Counted from the first letter of the stretch, positions 1 through 7,961 are shown. The stretch: DNA of 39,722 nucleotides from Arthrobacter sp. Soil736 (GCF_001428005.1 NZ_LMSB01000066.1:1205-40926); one strand, 5' to 3'. A program made the numbers and translations. Notes: generated by a model not told the origin, from the letters alone.

Positions 1-1
1 G

Positions 2-1363
2 TTACTTCTTGTACTTGTCGCCGATTTTTTGCGCGGCTTCCTGGCCCTTGGCCAGCGCGTCGGCCACGGTGCCCTGGCCGGCGATGGCAGAGCTGACACC
101 CTGGGAGACCGTGGTGCCCAGGTCGGCGAACTCGGGGATCCCGACAAACTGAACGCCGATGGCAGGGCGCGGCTGCAGACCGGGGTTGTTCGGGTCGGTG
201 TTTTCAATGGCCGTTTTTTCGGCCTCGAAGAACGGCGCAGCCTTCTGGAACTCGGCATTCTGATAGGTGGAGGTTCGCTTGCCGGACGGGACCTTTGCCC
301 AGCCGAGTTTGGACGCGACCAGTTCTTCGTATTTCTTCGAGCTGGCCCAGGCAATGAACTTCCCGGCAGCGTCCTGCTTCTTGGACGCGGCCTGCACGCC
401 CCAAGACCAGGTCCACAGCCAGCCCGAGGACTTGGTCTCCTTCACCGGCGCCTGGGCGTAGCCGATCTTCCCCTTCACCGGGGAACTGGATGCTTCCAGC
501 GACCCGGCTGCCGAGGTGGCGTCGTACCACATGGCGGCCTTGCTCTGTGTCACGTTGTTCAGGCACTCGGTGAACCCTGCCTGCGCAGCGCCAGCCTCGC
601 CGTGTTCGCGCACGAGCTTCGTGTAGAACTCTGTGGCCGCGGTGAACTCGGGGGCGTTGACCTTCGCGTTCCAGTCCTTGTCGAACCAGGTGCCTCCGAA
701 GGTATTGACCACCGTGGTCAGCGGGGCAAAGACCTGGCCCCACCCCGGCTGGCCGCGCAGACAGATGCCCTTCATGCCCGCGGCTGCACCGTCGGCCTTG
801 GCGGCAAGATCGGCCACCTGGTCCCAGGTGGGCTTCTCCGGCATAGTCAGGCCCTTGGCGTCGAAGATGTCCTTGCGGTACATCATGAAGGAGGACTCCC
901 CGTAGAACGGCTCGCCGTAGAGTTTCCCGTCCTTGCCCGTCAGGGATGCGGTGTAGGCCGGCAGGATGTCGTCCTGGTTGAACTCCGGGTTCTTGGCCAC
1001 GGTGTCGTCGAGCGGGGCGAGCCAGCCGTTCGCGGAGTAGAACGGGATTTCGTAATTAGACAGGGACGCCACGTCGTACTGGCCGGCCTGGCTGGAGAAC
1101 TCCTGGCTGATCTTGGCCCGGACGTCGTTCTCGGGCAGCACGGTGTAGTTGACCTTGATGCCGGTGTCCTTGGTGAAGTTCTCCGCCGTCAGCCTCTGCA
1201 GGTCCTCCATCTGCGGGTTGTTCACCATCAGGACGTTGATGCTGTTCTGGTCGCCGGCTGCCGTGCCGCCACCGGCACCGGAGCAGGCAGATAAAGCGAG
1301 AGCGCTGACAATTCCTATCGACAATGCAGACGCGATACGCGCCGACCGACCAAAAATGGCCAT
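2..1363 (-). CDS. ABC transporter extracellular solute-binding lipoprotein (sugar type)
   Basis: A 453-residue protein of the family 1 extracellular solute-binding type, the outer-face receptor of a carbohydrate or polyol ABC importer. The N-terminus is a lipoprotein signal: positive residues, a hydrophobic stretch and a lipobox LALSAC with Cys27 as the lipidated residue. The mature part has the usual pattern of this family (NVLMVNNPQMEDLQRLT near the start, then EFSSQAGQYDV, FYGESSFMMYRKD and a tryptophan-rich WLWTWSWG stretch). I chose the ATG at 1363 because AAGGAGG lies just upstream at 1369-1375; the open frame continues further upstream but without a signal peptide. It is divergent from a SorC-type regulator, so regulation by that protein is likely. 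Permease genes would be expected just beyond the left edge. Mannitol/sorbitol or another polyol is a plausible ligand but cannot be read from the sequence. Confidence 0.9.
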   Translation of the reverse strand: MAIFGRSARIASALSIGIVSALALSACSGAGGGTAAGDQNSINVLMVNNPQMEDLQRLTAENFTKDTGIKVNYTVLPENDVRAKISQEFSSQAGQYDVASLSNYEIPFYSANGWLAPLDDTVAKNPEFNQDDILPAYTASLTGKDGKLYGEPFYGESSFMMYRKDIFDAKGLTMPEKPTWDQVADLAAKADGAAAGMKGICLRGQPGWGQVFAPLTTVVNTFGGTWFDKDWNAKVNAPEFTAATEFYTKLVREHGEAGAAQAGFTECLNNVTQSKAAMWYDATSAAGSLEASSSPVKGKIGYAQAPVKETKSSGWLWTWSWGVQAASKKQDAAGKFIAWASSKKYEELVASKLGWAKVPSGKRTSTYQNAEFQKAAPFFEAEKTAIENTDPNNPGLQPRPAIGVQFVGIPEFADLGTTVSQGVSSAIAGQGTVADALAKGQEAAQKIGDKYKK

Positions 1364-1471
1364 GGGATCCTCCTTGATTCCGGTGGCTACCGGAGCAGTA
1401 ACAGAATGAGCGATTCGTTGTGACCTTGACGAGCACGCCCGCCCGAGCACTAGCGTGTTTTTCATGGTCCG

Positions 1472-1544
1472 CTCATTTGTGAGATATGCCTCACATGAGA
1501 GATTAGGTGCGTTTTTATATCTGAGCAACTATGCTCATATGAGC
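1472..1544. promoter_or_regulatory. Operator-like CTCA/TGAG repeat cluster between the binding-protein gene and the SorC regulator
   Basis: The divergent promoter region holds several copies of one inverted half-site pair: CTCATTTGTGAG (1472-1483), CTCACATGAG (1490-1499) and CTCATATGAG (1534-1543). The last lies inside the perfect palindrome GCTCATATGAGC (1533-1544). Two larger symmetries overlap these: TGTGAG-N6-CTCACA (1478-1495) and TGAGC-N6-GCTCA (1522-1537). The right-hand copy ends just before the regulator's ribosome-binding site at 1551-1557. This is what one expects for the operator of a multimeric sugar-responsive regulator controlling itself and the transporter. Binding is inferred; the symmetry is seen. 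Confidence 0.6.
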
Positions 1545-1562
1545 GACTTAGAAGGAGTGATC

Positions 1563-2534
1563 ATGTCGGACAGTCCAACGGCGAACGAACCACTACAGCA
1601 GCGGGTGTTGATGGCCGACGTGGCTCGTGCGTACTACCTGGAATCACAATCCAAGGTTCAGATTGCCGACCGATTCGGCCTGAGCCGCTTCCACATAGCC
1701 CGGCTACTGGACAACGCACTGGCTTCCGGCATCGTCACAATCCAGGTCCACGATCCGCGCACCCCGGCCGCTCCCCGAGAACGACAGCTCGCAAAGATCC
1801 TAGGCGTGCAAACAGTGCGCATCGCGGGCGAGGAAGACGCCCCCGAGTTGCATGTGGAGCGCGTCGGAGGAGCGGTGCTGAACCAGCTGGCGGAAGACAT
1901 CCGGCCAGGTATGACAGTTGGTCTGTCCTGGTCGAGGACCCTGGACAGGGCGGCCCACCTGCTCGCCGCACTTCCGTCATGCACTGTCGTACAGCTGACC
2001 GGTGCATTTGAGACCACGGGTGGCGGGACCTTTCGCCGGCTCCTGGCTCAACTCGATCGTCGCAGCGGTATCACCACGTACCCCTTGTACGCCCCGCTCG
2101 TCGTCGACCGGATCGAGACAGCACAGGACATCCGCCGGCAGCCAGTAGTGGCAGACGCACTGGCAAGGGCAGATTCCCTGGACATCGCCGTGGTGGCAAT
2201 CGGCGCGTGGCGCGCGAAGGAATCGTCGGTGTGGGAGAAGGCAAGCCCGGCGATGCGGACCGCGGTCAAGGAAGCGGGTGCTGTAGCCGAGTTCTCTGGG
2301 CTATTTATCGGCAAATCAGGGGAATCCGTAAGCACTCCCCTGGACGGGCGGGTAATCGGCGTCAGCCTCCAACAGCTGCAAACGGCGCGCCAGGTCATTG
2401 GCTTTGCAACCGGAGCTGATCGAGCAGAGGCTGTCAGCGCTGCGGCATCGTCGTCGATATTCTCCTCCCTGGTTATCGATGTGGATTTGGCAAACGCCCT
2501 AATGAGAACAGCCGACTCGCAGGGGCTCATCTAA
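1563..2534 (+). CDS. SorC/DeoR-type sugar-binding transcriptional regulator
   Basis: A 323-residue protein with an N-terminal winged helix-turn-helix of the SorC type (about residues 18-55: ARAYYLESQSKVQIADRFGL, then SRFHIARLLDNALASGIVTI). A sugar-binding domain related to phosphosugar isomerases follows (GMTVGLSWSRTLDRAA near residue 118, VVAIGAW near 220, and a C-terminal GVSLQQL segment). Such proteins usually activate or repress a neighbouring sugar uptake operon in response to a phosphorylated sugar or polyol. The start at 1563 is set by GAAGGAG five bases upstream; an earlier in-frame ATG at 1539 lies inside the operator palindrome and lacks a binding site. Divergence from the binding-protein gene makes that transporter the probable target. 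Confidence 0.88.
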   Translation: MSDSPTANEPLQQRVLMADVARAYYLESQSKVQIADRFGLSRFHIARLLDNALASGIVTIQVHDPRTPAAPRERQLAKILGVQTVRIAGEEDAPELHVERVGGAVLNQLAEDIRPGMTVGLSWSRTLDRAAHLLAALPSCTVVQLTGAFETTGGGTFRRLLAQLDRRSGITTYPLYAPLVVDRIETAQDIRRQPVVADALARADSLDIAVVAIGAWRAKESSVWEKASPAMRTAVKEAGAVAEFSGLFIGKSGESVSTPLDGRVIGVSLQQLQTARQVIGFATGADRAEAVSAAASSSIFSSLVIDVDLANALMRTADSQGLI

Positions 2535-2591
2535 GGGTGTCGGGAGATAGCGTGCAGGCGAGAGGGGGCCAATAGTGTTAGCGGCCTCTTC

Positions 2592-2698
2592 GAAAAGGGT
2601 CAACTAGATTGGAAGAATGGGTTCTTCAAGTGATTGAAGATTTCCCGGCCACAGCGGGGTCAACTATGCGGAATGGTTCAGATAGCTCGGAATCTCAC
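2592..2698 (+). repeat. 107-bp IS-end-like repeat, copy A (direct repeat of 18690-18797)
   Basis: From GAAAAGGGTCAACTAG to GGAATCTCAC this stretch aligns along its length with 18690-18797. The last 31 bases (2668-2698) match at 29 positions. The internal pattern GTCAACT...GGAAT, repeated as TTCAGATAG...GGAAT, resembles the multiple terminal repeats of IS21-family elements. Both copies are on the same strand about 16 kb apart and bracket the catabolic genes. No istA/istB genes are present. Confidence 0.7.
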
Positions 2699-2757
2699 AC
2701 GTCGTCCGCCGCGCGCCGTCGTCCTGGTGCCATCTCGTCATTGACCGCCGCCGCCCG

Positions 2758-2842
2758 TCAGTTGACCTTGTTCCGTTCTACTTGACGTGATTCCGATCTA
2801 CTTGGCCATGTTCCGTCTTGGCCATGTTCCGTTCTAGTTGAC
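2758..2842 (-). repeat. Cluster of four IS21-type terminal repeat units, inverted relative to copy A
   Basis: Read on the minus strand this region is four tandem units of about 16-21 bases following the theme GTCAAGTAGAACGGAACAT (variants GGAACAAG and GGAATCAC). Such serial terminal repeats are typical of IS21-family ends. Together with copy A it makes an inverted pair of ends enclosing only about 60 bases, so it looks like a deleted IS or a small transposase-free derivative. Confidence 0.6.
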
Positions 2843-3140
2843 CGTGTGAAGCCGCTCCCGCCGCCGCCCCACACGTTATGCTCATGGACCCGAAAATCCG
2901 CTTCCGCTTCCCGCATCCGACCGGCCTTGTCTACGAGGAGGATCAGCTCGAACAGATCGCCGAGTGGGGCGGGGCGCCGGATCTGGGTGATGTCCGACGT
3001 CTTTTGCTCGGACGGGTGCTGCAAGCACCCGTGCGGCGAGCCCATCCTTCCCTTTCAAGAAAAAGGAATGGAAAGGCTGGCCCTGCCCCCTTTATCGGCA
3101 CATCAGGACAAGCCGCAGATGTGTGGACGACAAACTGACC
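2843..3140. other. Stretch without a recognised gene; small unassigned open frame and a hairpin
   Basis: A plus-strand frame of 86 codons (2878-3138) begins with MLMDPKIRFRFPHP and is moderately protein-like in its first 50 residues, but I do not recognise it and there is no convincing ribosome-binding site. A perfect hairpin (CGGGTGCT-GCA-AGCACCCG, 3013-3031) lies inside it. The stretch sits between IS-type repeats and pseudogene fragments, so decayed sequence is the simplest reading. Confidence 0.35.
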
Positions 3141-3225
3141 GCTCTCAGAATCGCCAGTCGTCAGGCACGGCTTGGAACTGGTCGTATGCCCAGTCCTCCA
3201 CGGCCTGCAGCGTGCCGAACTGCTC
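3141..3225 (-). pseudogene. C-terminal tail of an unknown gene, apparently cut by an amber codon
   Basis: On the minus strand a 26-codon segment reads EQFGTLQAVEDWAYDQFQAV followed by PDDWRF and a stop. This is compositionally very protein-like and has strong GC bias at third positions. Directly upstream in frame is TAG (GCG TTT TAG GAG), where a TGG would continue as A-F-W-E-Q-F. Further upstream the frame becomes cysteine-rich and unconvincing. I read it as the 3' end of a broken gene; the family is not recognised. Confidence 0.35.
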
Positions 3226-3279
3226 CTAAAACGCAACCCAGTAACAGCAACAGCAGCTATTCCGGTCGGCCTTTGGCGG

Positions 3280-3510
3280 TCACCCCACCAATATTTGACC
3301 CGACATTCCACGAGTATCGGCAAATACACGGTTACCGGCTGCCCGTTCGACCATTTCACGAGTGGCAGGACCTTCGGCCGCTATCCACAGAATTGAATTG
3401 TCAGGCATCACGGCCTCGACCGTCCCGGTGCGGAGGGTCTCGCCATGGAGGCGAATCTCGACAAACTGACCTACCGTGCGTTGCCAGTCTGGTTGCTCGT
3501 GGAATTCCAT
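3280..3510 (-). CDS. Small conserved-looking hypothetical protein (76 aa)
   Basis: An intact 76-residue frame beginning MEFHEQPDWQRTVGQFVEIR. It has a short beta-rich core (GQFVEIRLHGETLRTGTVEA, then ILWIAAEGPATREM) resembling small SH3-like or RNA-binding folds. The start is supported by GCAGGAGTCA directly before the ATG at 3510. It is acidic and soluble with no signal peptide. I cannot assign a function. It lies among decayed sequences but shows no frameshift or stop itself. Confidence 0.6.
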   Translation of the reverse strand: MEFHEQPDWQRTVGQFVEIRLHGETLRTGTVEAVMPDNSILWIAAEGPATREMVERAAGNRVFADTRGMSGQILVG

Positions 3511-3637
3511 TGACTCCTGCTATTCCGATGGATGCGGCTGTGTGCGCCCTTCATCGATTCGTTGACGAAATAGCGCTACATGCGAGGGGGAGCGACGAGG
3601 CACTGAGTATTGTTGCGATAGATGGTGATCCGGGTGA

Positions 3638-3907
3638 TCATCCAGTGCCTCGCCGCAGACCAGCGGCGGCTCTAGGCCGCGTCAAATGCCGCCCGTCAGG
3701 GCCGTTGTTGGCGTTTACTGGGGGACAAGGGAGTTGCCGCTTGCTGTTCCATGGCGTGTGCGGCCCTGCCGGGATCAACATGTCCGTGACCTCTTCGGCC
3801 ATGCGTACTGGAACTGCGGCAACCTTCGCGATCTTGAATCCGCGTGGGTCTTCGCGGGCCAGGTTCTCGTCGCTCTTGTAGACGCGGACGTTGTGTGGGG
3901 CCGTCAC
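3638..3907 (-). pseudogene. N-terminal remnant of 2-methylcitrate dehydratase (PrpD/MmgE family)
   Basis: A GTG start at 3907 follows AAAGGAA and opens a frame whose first 45 or so codons read VRVYKSDENLAREDPRGFKI, then AKVAAVPVRMAEEVTDMLI. This is the characteristic N-terminus of actinobacterial PrpD, which normally continues into an INRIIDNA-type segment. Here the similarity stops after about 3770 and the rest of the frame is non-homologous proline/arginine-rich sequence, against roughly 500 residues in the intact enzyme. So a prpD gene was truncated, keeping its ribosome-binding site. It follows the adenylate kinase gene on the same strand and hints that propionate metabolism genes once lay here. 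Confidence 0.6.
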
Positions 3908-3969
3908 AGGTTCCTTTCAATGGGGCCCTAATTACCCGTGGGAGCCGGGAGCGGCGCTCACGGGCAGGT

Positions 3970-4551
3970 TCAACGTGTCGAGGCGATGCTTGTCATGGCT
4001 AATGCGGTCATCGTTCGGTCGGTGATGTCGTTGACGGGGCCGAGTCCGTCGACGGTCGTCAGCAGGCCGCGTTCTGCGTACTCCGAGACGACGGCGTTTG
4101 TTTGCTCGTGGTAAAGATCCAGCCGATGGCGAATCACCTCTTCGTTATCATCGCTGCGGTCATCGGCGCGGGCGAGGAGTCGCTGAACTACCTGTTCGTC
4201 ACTAACACTCAACTCAAGGACTGCGTCAAGACGCAGGCCACTGGAGGCAAGCATGCCGTCCAACGCTTCGACCTGCGCAAGCGTCCGGGGGTAGCCATCA
4301 AGCAGGAACCCATCCTCTACATCGGGCATTGCCAGGCGTTGCCGGACCATGTCGTTTGTCAGGTGGTCGGGTACGAGATCCCCGTTGTCCATGTGCCTCT
4401 GGGCTTCGGTCCCCAATACGGTCTGCTCCAAAACGTTCATCCGGAAGATGTCGCCGGTCGAGACGGGCACAATCTCAAGGTGCGCTGATAGCCGCTGTGC
4501 CTGGGTCCCTTTCCCGGATCCAGGAGGACCGATAATCAATAGTCTCGTCAT
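3970..4551 (-). CDS. adk: Adenylate kinase (accessory copy, short-lid type)
   Basis: A 193-residue nucleoside monophosphate kinase that interconverts AMP + ATP and 2 ADP. The P-loop is GPPGSGKGT (residues 8-16, Lys14). The AMP-binding segment is STGDIFRMNV, followed by the signature DGYPRTLAQVEALD (FPRT-like), and the lid is short (ARADDRSDDNEEVIRHRL). ATG 4551 follows GAAGGAAT. This is not the usual secY-adk-map context, so it is probably a second copy. It is the last intact gene of a minus-strand run headed by the transporter gene, with an AMP-forming acyl-CoA ligase three genes upstream, which suggests a role in recycling the AMP made there. The 190-base gap before it may carry its own promoter. 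Confidence 0.88.
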   Translation of the reverse strand: MTRLLIIGPPGSGKGTQAQRLSAHLEIVPVSTGDIFRMNVLEQTVLGTEAQRHMDNGDLVPDHLTNDMVRQRLAMPDVEDGFLLDGYPRTLAQVEALDGMLASSGLRLDAVLELSVSDEQVVQRLLARADDRSDDNEEVIRHRLDLYHEQTNAVVSEYAERGLLTTVDGLGPVNDITDRTMTALAMTSIASTR

Positions 4552-4741
4552 GCAAGAATTCCTTCGTAGGGGCTGGTTAGGAAGCTTTGGTCTGTGTCGA
4601 CTGGGCAACGCAAATGAGCAGTGTTTTTGTATCGAATCCACTCTGGCGGGGGACTGGATGGGCGGCGGCGGGCGGGTATCCGGATAGTTCCGCCCGCCGA
4701 CCGCTTTCATCCCGGAGAGTCCCAGGTCTCTGCTGCTTGAT

Positions 4742-5518
4742 CTAGCGGTTCGAAAACTTCGGCTTCCGCTTCTCGATGAAGGCTGCCATGCCTTCTTTTT
4801 GATCGTCGGTGGAGAACACGGACTGCGAGGAGCGGAGTTCGAACCTCAGCCCTTCCGAGAGCGGGCTCTGGAATGCGACGTTTATGGATTCTTTGACCAT
4901 ACGAGTGGCGATCTGCGACTTTCCTGCCACTTCCAGTGCGAACTTCTCGACTTCGCTCTCGAATGTGTCTGCAGAAAACACGCGTGCAACAAGGCCGTAT
5001 GACTCGGCTTCAGTCGCGGAGATCATGCGTCCTGTGAGCATCAGGTCCATGGCCTTGGCTTTGCCGACGGCTCGGGTCATGCGCTGCGTTCCACCCATGC
5101 CGGGCATGATTCCGAGGTTAATCTCCGGTTGGCCGAATTTCGCCGTCTCACTGGCAAGGATCAGGTCACACATCATTGCCAGTTCGCAGCCACCGCCCAG
5201 GGCGTAGCCGGATACAGCTGCAACCAGGGGCTTGCGGATGTTCGCGAGGGCGTCCCATCCGGAAAAGAGGTTGATGGTGTACGCGTCCGCGAATGACAGA
5301 GTTGCCATCTCTTTGATGTCAGCGCCGGCAGCGAATGCCTTCTCCGAGCCGAGGATGAGAATGATTGACACGTTGTCGTCGTCATCCATCACTCGGGCTG
5401 CGTCGCAGACCTCGTTCATCACCGTGCGGTTAAGCGCGTTGAGTGCCTCAGGCCGATTGAGCGTAATGTAACCGACATTGTTGTCATCGATCCGGGTGAT
5501 TATGGTCTCGTAGTTCAT
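4742..5518 (-). CDS. Enoyl-CoA hydratase (crotonase superfamily), second copy
   Basis: A 258-residue crotonase that adds water across a 2-enoyl-CoA double bond. Visible motifs are the oxyanion-hole segment AFAAGADIKEMA (near residue 65), GGGCELAMMCD with the first catalytic Glu, and QPEINLGIMPGMGGTQRMTR with the second Glu. The C-terminus is FIEKRKPKFSNR, as in genuine short-chain enoyl-CoA hydratases (EchA/PaaF type). ATG 5518 follows GGGAGAA; the longer in-frame extension upstream overlaps the preceding gene and was not used. It lies 32 bases after the other hydratase gene. Of the two, this one looks the most canonical and is the better candidate for hydrating acryloyl-, methacrylyl- or crotonyl-CoA. 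Confidence 0.9.
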   Translation of the reverse strand: MNYETIITRIDDNNVGYITLNRPEALNALNRTVMNEVCDAARVMDDDDNVSIILILGSEKAFAAGADIKEMATLSFADAYTINLFSGWDALANIRKPLVAAVSGYALGGGCELAMMCDLILASETAKFGQPEINLGIMPGMGGTQRMTRAVGKAKAMDLMLTGRMISATEAESYGLVARVFSADTFESEVEKFALEVAGKSQIATRMVKESINVAFQSPLSEGLRFELRSSQSVFSTDDQKEGMAAFIEKRKPKFSNR

Positions 5519-5550
5519 TGGTTTCTCCCGTGGTGTCTGAACGGACGTCA

Positions 5551-6372
5551 TTAGCCTTCGAGGGACCCGTAGCGTTCGTCGCGCCAAGCCAGAGCAGCCC
5601 CCAGTCCCTTGGATGACACCAGCTCGGTGAACTCCTGGCGCTCGATGCTGTGCACAGAATTCAGAACCGCGGCGATGTCGAGGTTCGACTTGACTGCTTC
5701 CCTGAGCCCCATTGCTTCGTAGGCACGGTTCAGAGCCAACTTTGTAAAGCGCAGCACCGGCAGTGGAGTAAGCGCCACCTTGCGTGCCAGCTGTTCCACG
5801 ACCTGGGTTAGCTGATCCGCCGGCACGACCTTGTTGACCAGGCCAAGGGCCAGCGCTGTTTCGGCGTCGATGACATCGCCGGTATAGAGGAGTTCGTTTG
5901 TCTTCTTCTGGCCAAGCACAAAGGGCATGAGCAGGGTAACGGGGCCGGATCCGAATCGGATTTCGGGCTCGCCGAACTGGGCGTCCTCGGTGGCGATCAG
6001 CATGTCGCAGGCCATGGCCAGTTCACAGCCACCCGCCAAAGCCCAGCCGGAGACTGCACCGATCACAGGCTTGGAAAGGGCCCATATCTGCATGGTGAGG
6101 CCTACGTTGTTTGTCAGGCCGGCGTGCCACTGTTCGGCTGTCGAAACCCCCAGTTCCACCTCTTCGGCGATGTCGTAGCCCACGCTGAAGGACTTGTCGG
6201 TTCCGGCGAGAACGACAACCTTTACGGAAGAATCATTCTCTACTTCAGTAAGAACGGCGGACAGCTCTCCCATGAGGGCCGTGGAGAGAGCGTTCAGCTT
6301 CTTCGGCCTCTCCATGGTGATCCATGCGATGCCATCGACGTCTTTTCGGGTGATGAATTCGTTGATTTCCAC
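5551..6372 (-). CDS. Enoyl-CoA hydratase/isomerase family protein
   Basis: A 273-residue crotonase-fold protein. Motifs: KSFSVGYDIAEE (the usual alanine/glycine-rich oxyanion-hole segment is altered), GWALAGGCELAMACD and FGEPEIRFGSGPVTLL. Both Glu positions of the hydratase active site appear kept, but the PGxGGTQ stretch is replaced by SGPVTLLMP, so substrate or reaction may differ from its neighbour. The start is GTG at 6372, three bases after the stop of the acyl-CoA ligase gene with AAAGGTG upstream, implying translational coupling. Two dissimilar hydratases in one operon suggest two steps, or one acting as an isomerase or hydrolase. Confidence 0.87.
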   Translation of the reverse strand: MEINEFITRKDVDGIAWITMERPKKLNALSTALMGELSAVLTEVENDSSVKVVVLAGTDKSFSVGYDIAEEVELGVSTAEQWHAGLTNNVGLTMQIWALSKPVIGAVSGWALAGGCELAMACDMLIATEDAQFGEPEIRFGSGPVTLLMPFVLGQKKTNELLYTGDVIDAETALALGLVNKVVPADQLTQVVEQLARKVALTPLPVLRFTKLALNRAYEAMGLREAVKSNLDIAAVLNSVHSIERQEFTELVSSKGLGAALAWRDERYGSLEG

Positions 6373-6375
6373 TAC

Positions 6376-7959
6376 TTACACCTTTTCTTTCTGGGATTCT
6401 GCAATTTTCCGGAGGGAACGCTTGTCGAGTTTGCCGACCGCCGTGATGGGAAGTTCGTCCACAATGACGATTTGGTCCGGAAGCCACCAGCGTGGGAAGG
6501 CATGGGCCAGGTGCGCGGTGAGGGCTTCTTCAATCAATTCCCCAAATTCGGGTTCTCGGTGGAGGACGACGAAGGCTCTGGGCCGTTCGATCCATTTCGG
6601 GTGGCTTACCGGAATGACTGCAGCCGCGACCACATCGGGATGTGTGCAGAGATGCTGTTCAATTTCCGCGGGCGCGATCCACTCGCCCCCGGATTTGATG
6701 AGGTCGTTCTCCCGGTCCCGAAGTGTCAGTGAACCATCTTCGTCGATGGTCGCTATGTCTCCCGTCGTGAACCAGGCGCCGGGTTCCGTTGTGTTGCCGA
6801 TGACGAAGGGCCCCCTGACCCGCAGCCGACCCGGTGGGGTATCCAGACCGGCCGTCGATGCCACTGTTTCCTGAAGATCGAGTTCGACCAGCGGAATTGG
6901 TTTGCCGGCGCGTTCGTGTGGGCGCTCCCGTTCATAGGTGCTGCAGGCCATGGTTTCTGTCATTCCCCAAGCGGTTGCGACGCCAGCGCCCAAGGTTGAC
7001 CGGATGCTCTTCCAAACAGACTCCGGGAGCGGGCTGCCGCCCGTAAGAACTTCCCGCAGAGCAGAGGGTCGAGTTGCTTCGCCGCGCTCAATGGCCGCGC
7101 AAACATCGAACCAGACGGTTGGCACAGCAGCGGCCACGGTGACGTTCTCCTGTTGCATGACCTTGGCTATCCGGGCCGGATTGAGATCCCCGCCGGACAG
7201 CACCAGGGATGCGCCCGTGAGTGCAGCCGTGAGGGGCAGCCCCCAGCCGTTCACATGGAAGAAGGGCGCGAGGGGGAGGACACGGTCCCGGCTGGACAGT
7301 CCGGTTGCTTCTACTGTCGCCTGGCTGAGGCAATGTAGAACAGCGGCCCTGTGCGTGACCTCGTAGCTCTTGGGCAGACCCGTTGTTCCGCTGGTGTGGA
7401 AGATGAACGCAGGAGCATTCTCATCCTCCAGGACTTCTTCCCAGCGGCGGCCAAGATTGGCCTGGATCAGCGACTCGTAGGAGATCGTGTCAGGAGCCGT
7501 TGGCCTTCCACCTGGCGGCGTGATAGCAACAGTGATGACACCGGTGCTGCGCATTTCTTCAACCAGGGCTTGTATGGCTGATCCAACAGCAGGATGGTCA
7601 AAGAGGTCGCTGCTGACGACAACCGCTTTCGGCCGGGGGTTGCGGGCTAGGTGGGACAGGGTTTCCCCTCCGAGGCGGAGGTTAATGCTGTTGACCTTTG
7701 CGCCGGTCAGTGGAACGGCCAGAAGCAGTTCCAGGTGCTGCTGGTCGTTCCAGTCAAGTACGGTTACCGTGTCGTCAGGGCCGAGTTCGATCTCGTCCCT
7801 GAGCCCGTGAGCCAGAGCTTCCATGCGCCATGCCAGCTGTTCGTAGGTGCATCTGGTTGATCGAAGGTCGTTTGCCGGGCCCGTGACTGTGACGACCTCT
7901 GACGTCGGGTGGACGGTCAGCATCCTCCACAGCAGGTGATGAAGAGTCAAAGGGAGCAT
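6376..7959 (-). CDS. AMP-forming acyl-CoA synthetase (acyl-CoA ligase)
   Basis: A 527-residue member of the ANL superfamily that activates a carboxylic acid with ATP and CoA, releasing AMP and pyrophosphate. The P-loop-like signature is FIFHTSGTTGLPKSYE (near residue 190), followed by the TAWGMTET adenylate-binding motif, the hinge region WFTTGDIATIDEDGSLTLRD and RENDLIKSGGEWIAPAEIE. The C-terminal TAVGKLDKRSLR carries the catalytic lysine (Lys510). It starts two bases after the stop of the OsmC-like gene, so translation is probably coupled. The residues lining the acyl pocket do not let me name the acid. The closest general class is the medium/short-chain fatty-acid ligases related to DMSP- or cinnamate-activating enzymes. 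Confidence 0.92.
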   Translation of the reverse strand: MLPLTLHHLLWRMLTVHPTSEVVTVTGPANDLRSTRCTYEQLAWRMEALAHGLRDEIELGPDDTVTVLDWNDQQHLELLLAVPLTGAKVNSINLRLGGETLSHLARNPRPKAVVVSSDLFDHPAVGSAIQALVEEMRSTGVITVAITPPGGRPTAPDTISYESLIQANLGRRWEEVLEDENAPAFIFHTSGTTGLPKSYEVTHRAAVLHCLSQATVEATGLSSRDRVLPLAPFFHVNGWGLPLTAALTGASLVLSGGDLNPARIAKVMQQENVTVAAAVPTVWFDVCAAIERGEATRPSALREVLTGGSPLPESVWKSIRSTLGAGVATAWGMTETMACSTYERERPHERAGKPIPLVELDLQETVASTAGLDTPPGRLRVRGPFVIGNTTEPGAWFTTGDIATIDEDGSLTLRDRENDLIKSGGEWIAPAEIEQHLCTHPDVVAAAVIPVSHPKWIERPRAFVVLHREPEFGELIEEALTAHLAHAFPRWWLPDQIVIVDELPITAVGKLDKRSLRKIAESQKEKV

Positions 7960-7961
7960 GG

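Noticed and set aside
29..1294. 421-codon plus-strand open frame opposite the binding-protein gene
   Set aside because: It is the shadow of a high-GC gene on the other strand; low-complexity G/R/L composition, no ribosome-binding site, and the minus-strand lipoprotein is unmistakable.
2592..2842. CRISPR-like short repeats
   Set aside because: The units are contiguous, imperfect and inverted with no unique spacers of even length; IS-type terminal repeats explain them better.
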